Assembly (NCBI GenBank): GCA_020633825.1
Contig: JACKCV010000007.1
Span: 1 to 64,000, forward strand
Reading direction: 5' to 3'
DNA: 64,000 nt
DNA from: Fibrobacteria bacterium
GTDB lineage: Bacteria; Fibrobacterota; Fibrobacteria; UBA5070
In this document: positions 60,735 through 64,000 of the stretch, piece after piece
Position numbering within the stretch: the first letter of the stretch is position 1
Layout of the letters: each line of letters opens with the position of its first letter
Notes under the pieces: model-generated
The model's database searches: none
The model's input: only the letters and a program-made list of their open reading frames with translations
What the model was told of the DNA's origin: nothing
Program-made: the position numbers and the translations under genes

Positions 60735-63700
60735 ATGAAGTACCCCCCCCCCCGGCAATTTATGGGCCTTAGTGTGCCCTGCACTTTTGATCCTTTCTGC
60801 GGCGTCCAATGCCGCCTCGATCATTGATCCTTTGACGGGGGTGTCAACGGAGGCTCCTAGAGAAGATTTGCCCCGTCGACTTTGTGATGATCGTCCCTAT
60901 CCTGATTGTCCTGAGGCCGTAGAGATTCCTGATAATTTTGGTCTACAGTGGAGTTGTGGTGATGAGGAACTGACGGATGGGAATTCAGAAATCATTTGGG
61001 ATATGCCAATGGAATATGGTTCCCCTATGGTGAAACAGTCGTGGTACGATGATGTGGCATTGGAGGGGCAGGAGCCATCATGGGATGTTCGGACAACCTA
61101 TAGGAAGTCGAAACCATCCGACTTTTTTGGATTCAAATTCACTTCGATTCACACTGGGAAGCGTTTTAAACCTGGGATTTTTAAAATCCAAAAGGCATAT
61201 CACCGCCTTGATGTGACGGGTCCTTCTGGGGAGTGGACTTACAATCGTTTAGGGAGAATTGAATATACGGTGACCTGTGAAAATGGGATAACGTATAAGG
61301 ATGAATATACTTGGAAGCAGTTTGATCATTATTGTGAAGACCATTGGAATGGCGATAATTGTAGTGACGGAATGAGGGATTTTTCGCCTATGGATGTTAC
61401 CTATGATCCAAGTTCATTGATCATAGGGCCTGAGCTTGGATCCGAGCGCCTGAGAATCCCGGTTGGGGATATCTTGAAGCGCTGGCAAGGCCGGTATGTT
61501 GGCGCTCCGCATTATTATGGAGGGCCGAATACGCTTTCTAATCCTGTGGTTTTAATCAATGGGCTAGGCTTTGATTTCCGATCCATGGGAGCTATTCCCA
61601 AGGATGCTCCAGGAACAGAAGGTTGGCGCAAAGGATACGTTTCTGGATATCTACAAGGAAGCCTTCCTGATGTGATCTCACGGGCCTATGGTCTAGCAAA
61701 GGGTGAGAATGCAATCAATCATAATGGCATCTATTTTGTAAATCTTGATATCAATGCCGGGTTGTCGCTAGCAAATAAAGAGTATCAATTTAATCTTCTA
61801 GATCGTTTGGGCGATCTCGTTGTTGATCATGCGGCAGGTTTGCCCATTACGCCAGATCTGAAGGTGAATGTCGTTTGTCACAGCACGTCTTGCATTGCGT
61901 TGCGCGAAGCCATCGCGAATGTTAATGAATACGTGGCAGAAAATCCATTGATTCCGAATCCTGTGGATCACATTCAAAGGATCATCACGGTCAATGCTCC
62001 GCACGAAGGGTCCGGGCTTGGTCGTCCTGATGGTGAGTTGGCAAATTTGCCAATTTACGGGGGGCTAGTACCACTTATCGATGAAATTGTGACTGCGGAT
62101 CCAAATCGACCGGTAATCTCTGGGACGATACACGTGGATTGGAGTGATATTGCTTCGGGGCAATGCGGAACTGATTTTTGGGATGAGGCTCTATGTTGGC
62201 TTGGGGGGCAGGAACTAGATTGGATGACTGAAGCAATAGGTTTTGGGATCTGTTTGGGATCCCAAGGTGAAACATGTCCCGACCTTGACATCCTTGACCT
62301 AACTGTTAAAGGGCCGATTTTCGGTCCATATAAGGTGAATCTGGATGGGTGGCAGATAAAAAATATCCCTGGGCAACCATCAGTGCGGTCAAGTTTTCTG
62401 GAATCCCGCACTTCGGCAATTGATGTTCAAACAAATTGGCTAACAAACAGAAAGGCCGTTGATTATCCGAAGCGCTCAAATGGGAAATTTATCGATGTGC
62501 TCCCGTTCTACAGTGAGGAGTCGAATGACATCGAAACGGGAATTGCTCGTGATATCTCCAATGGGGTGCTGGGGGGGCTGTGCGGGGATAATCGTTCAGA
62601 TAATTGTCGAGCTGCTGAACGGTATGTGAATGATATCGCCGCGAAAACAATGAACGATGCCTTGGGCGGTCTACTTGGAGGAGATGTTCATGTGGGGAAT
62701 GGTGCAGTGGATTTGCATATCAATCAAGGTTATCTGAACATGATTCAGGAGCTCAAGTCGGGTTGGCTCAAGAATTCTGACTTTGTTGTCGAGAAGGAGA
62801 GTCAAGTTTGGGGATTAAGTGAGCCGAAAAGAGATCAGTCATCTAAAGAAATAATTCCTCAATTGCATGTTGCTACGAACTACAAGCTTCACGATGCTGA
62901 AGTTCCTGTTGGACATCCGAATCGGCCAGTCCTTCACGGCCCTCTATTTGGGTTCGCCTCCAATGCTGCTCCACCGTCTTACCTTGAAGCATTGGGAACG
63001 GGTGCATCGTTGATGGGGCGCGATTTATTCTGTGGGATCGAACCCAGTTGCAGCGAATTACTGGGGAGGAACCGGCCGGTCCTGTATGCTGGGAAGGCCG
63101 TGAAGCGATTGATGCCAGTTGTTTTATTGCCAAATGGGACCATCGATTCCCGAGAGATCTATACCCAGTTGATCAAGCTTGAGGGTGACTTCGATTTGTA
63201 TCCTCAGATTTTGTCCGGGGATTTCGCCGGGGTTGCCTTGCAGGATGCGCAGGGGAACAACAAGGCAATCGTAGGCTACGACCCCGAGGTTGGAACTTGG
63301 ATCTGGGTCGATGGACCAAATGGAGGGACCACTGAGATTCTGATGGAGCCCGATCATCGGACTCAATTCACATTCACGAGAGACGACGAAAAGTTTACTC
63401 TTACTTTGAATTCCCTCAATGGAGGGAAACGTATCGTGCCACTGGGATCCATTTCGGATAATGTCGTCAATCTTGTAGCAATAGGCGACGGTTTGGCCGT
63501 TTCCCCTGTCCTACTTGTAGGGGATGCGACACCGTATGAGCCTGAATCCCAGATTCCTCCGGTTGCATGGGGTGACGTACGTACCATCATACAAGAGCGT
63601 GGAGGTAAGGAGTCCGCTCAGAGTCGTCCGTGGATTTGGCTCACAAACAAGTCGGATATCGTTCAAAAGAATCTCGAAGTCGTGTACTATTTCACAGCCG

Positions 63701-64000
63701 ATCCTGAAAGAAATCCTGTCGTTGAAATGGACTATCCGCTTGACCTCATGCTGCAAACGGAGCACATTGGAGGATGGTTGTGGGCTTTTCATGTTTCCGT
63801 TCCGGAACTGCCAGTCAAGCAAGCCTTTCCTCAAACAGGAATGCAGGTCAGAATCCACTATTCTGATTGGACGCCTTGGGCTAAATCCGATGATCCTTCG
63901 ATTGGAACGGTTTACCCCCAATTCTTGGAAACTGTTGTGGTGAGAGACGCTCTTGGTCGTGTGATTTGGGGGCATGAACCAAGCCCAGCCTTGACAATGG
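60735..64000 (+). CDS. Secreted alpha/beta-hydrolase (lipase-like) with CBM3-like C-terminus; runs off the window; start region frame-broken
   Basis: From 60781 to the right edge one plus-strand frame is open for over 1,070 codons with no stop. It is natural protein: ALLILSAASNAAS (signal peptide core), VVLINGLGFDF (oxyanion-type loop, near 271), VVCHSTSC (nucleophile elbow, Ser near 383) and VNAPHEGSGLG (lipase-type, near 420). After 950 a region with WIWLTNKSD, VVYYFTAD and RIHYSDWTPWAKSDDPS matches CBM3-type cellulose-binding modules. The ATG at 60735, with GAGGGA upstream, is one base out of frame; with ten instead of eleven C at 60743-60753 it yields MKYPPPGNLWALVCPALLIL, a complete signal peptide. 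Codon use is AT-rich, unlike every neighbour, suggesting transfer. The 3' end is missing. Confidence 0.8.
60743..60753 (+). repeat. Poly-C tract of 11 in the signal-peptide coding region
   Basis: Eleven consecutive C follow ATG-AAG-TA of the hydrolase gene. Loss of one C, or gain of two, joins the ATG to the long open frame. Such tracts are classic slipped-strand sites but also classic sequencing-error sites. Confidence 0.9.

Noticed and set aside
61798..63975. Several short minus-strand frames (62-155 codons) in the AT-richer region
   Set aside because: They are antisense to the long plus-strand hydrolase frame, which shows protein-like motifs throughout.

Overview
The window is GC-rich chromosomal DNA from a Gram-negative bacterium with an outer membrane: it carries bamD, an outer-membrane barrel, several lipobox proteins and a membrane-anchored Do protease. 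Pyruvate:ferredoxin oxidoreductase with a dihydroorotate-dehydrogenase-like partner, a full methylmalonyl-CoA block, a CoA-transferase, CheX/CheY and very large secreted proteins with protease, BACON-like, InlB-like-repeat and CBM3-like modules suggest a fermentative, polymer-degrading member of the FCB group, perhaps a Fibrobacterota relative. That placement is inference; no rRNA, tRNA, CRISPR array or insertion sequence was seen.

Layout. 0.2-5.3 kb: CoA-transferase (minus), then an unknown gene plus xerC/D, apt plus a Cys4 protein, and cheX-cheY. 5.6-9 kb: two zinc-ribbon membrane proteins (one a CPBP protease), a secreted LprI-like protein and a CDF transporter. 9-14 kb: a DEAD-box helicase-nrdR operon and a lipoprotein / outer-membrane barrel / phosphoesterase-lipoprotein operon, all on the minus strand. 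14.2-21.6 kb: mnmG, bamD, nifJ and the DHOD-like gene. 23-32 kb: one giant secreted protein joining an M4 metalloprotease to an S8 subtilase and ending in nine 225-bp repeats; the frame is broken by one base inside the repeats. 32.5-36.7 kb: a NUDIX hydrolase coupled to a heterodimer-type ABC exporter (minus). 36.9-45.6 kb: der, a PlsY-GpsA fusion, merR, an ABC-2 transporter, a subtilase with an inserted domain, and an SGNH hydrolase. 45.6-51 kb: an NFACT-R protein without its N-terminal domain, a zinc-finger protein with a Lys/Ala tail, a secreted repeat protein and a Do-like protease. 51.3-58.2 kb: mce, carboxyltransferase, a 56-aa protein, biotin carrier, mutA and mutB, which together interconvert succinyl-CoA and propionyl-CoA; the CoA-transferase at the left end could close that cycle. 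58.3-60.4 kb: an APC/KimA-like transporter.

From about 60.7 kb to the right edge the composition becomes clearly AT-richer. The plus strand there holds one uninterrupted reading frame of more than 1,080 codons that runs off the window: a secreted alpha/beta-hydrolase-like protein with a CBM3-like C-terminal region. Its natural ATG is put out of frame by an 11-C tract. This looks like acquired DNA.

Two signals cut across the genes. First, at least ten starts lack a Shine-Dalgarno sequence but have a TANNNT hexamer 6-9 nt upstream, which predicts widespread leaderless transcription, including for der, mnmG and bamD. Second, three secreted or surface proteins each carry a single-base frame break in a G or C run, which means either phase variation or homopolymer sequencing error.
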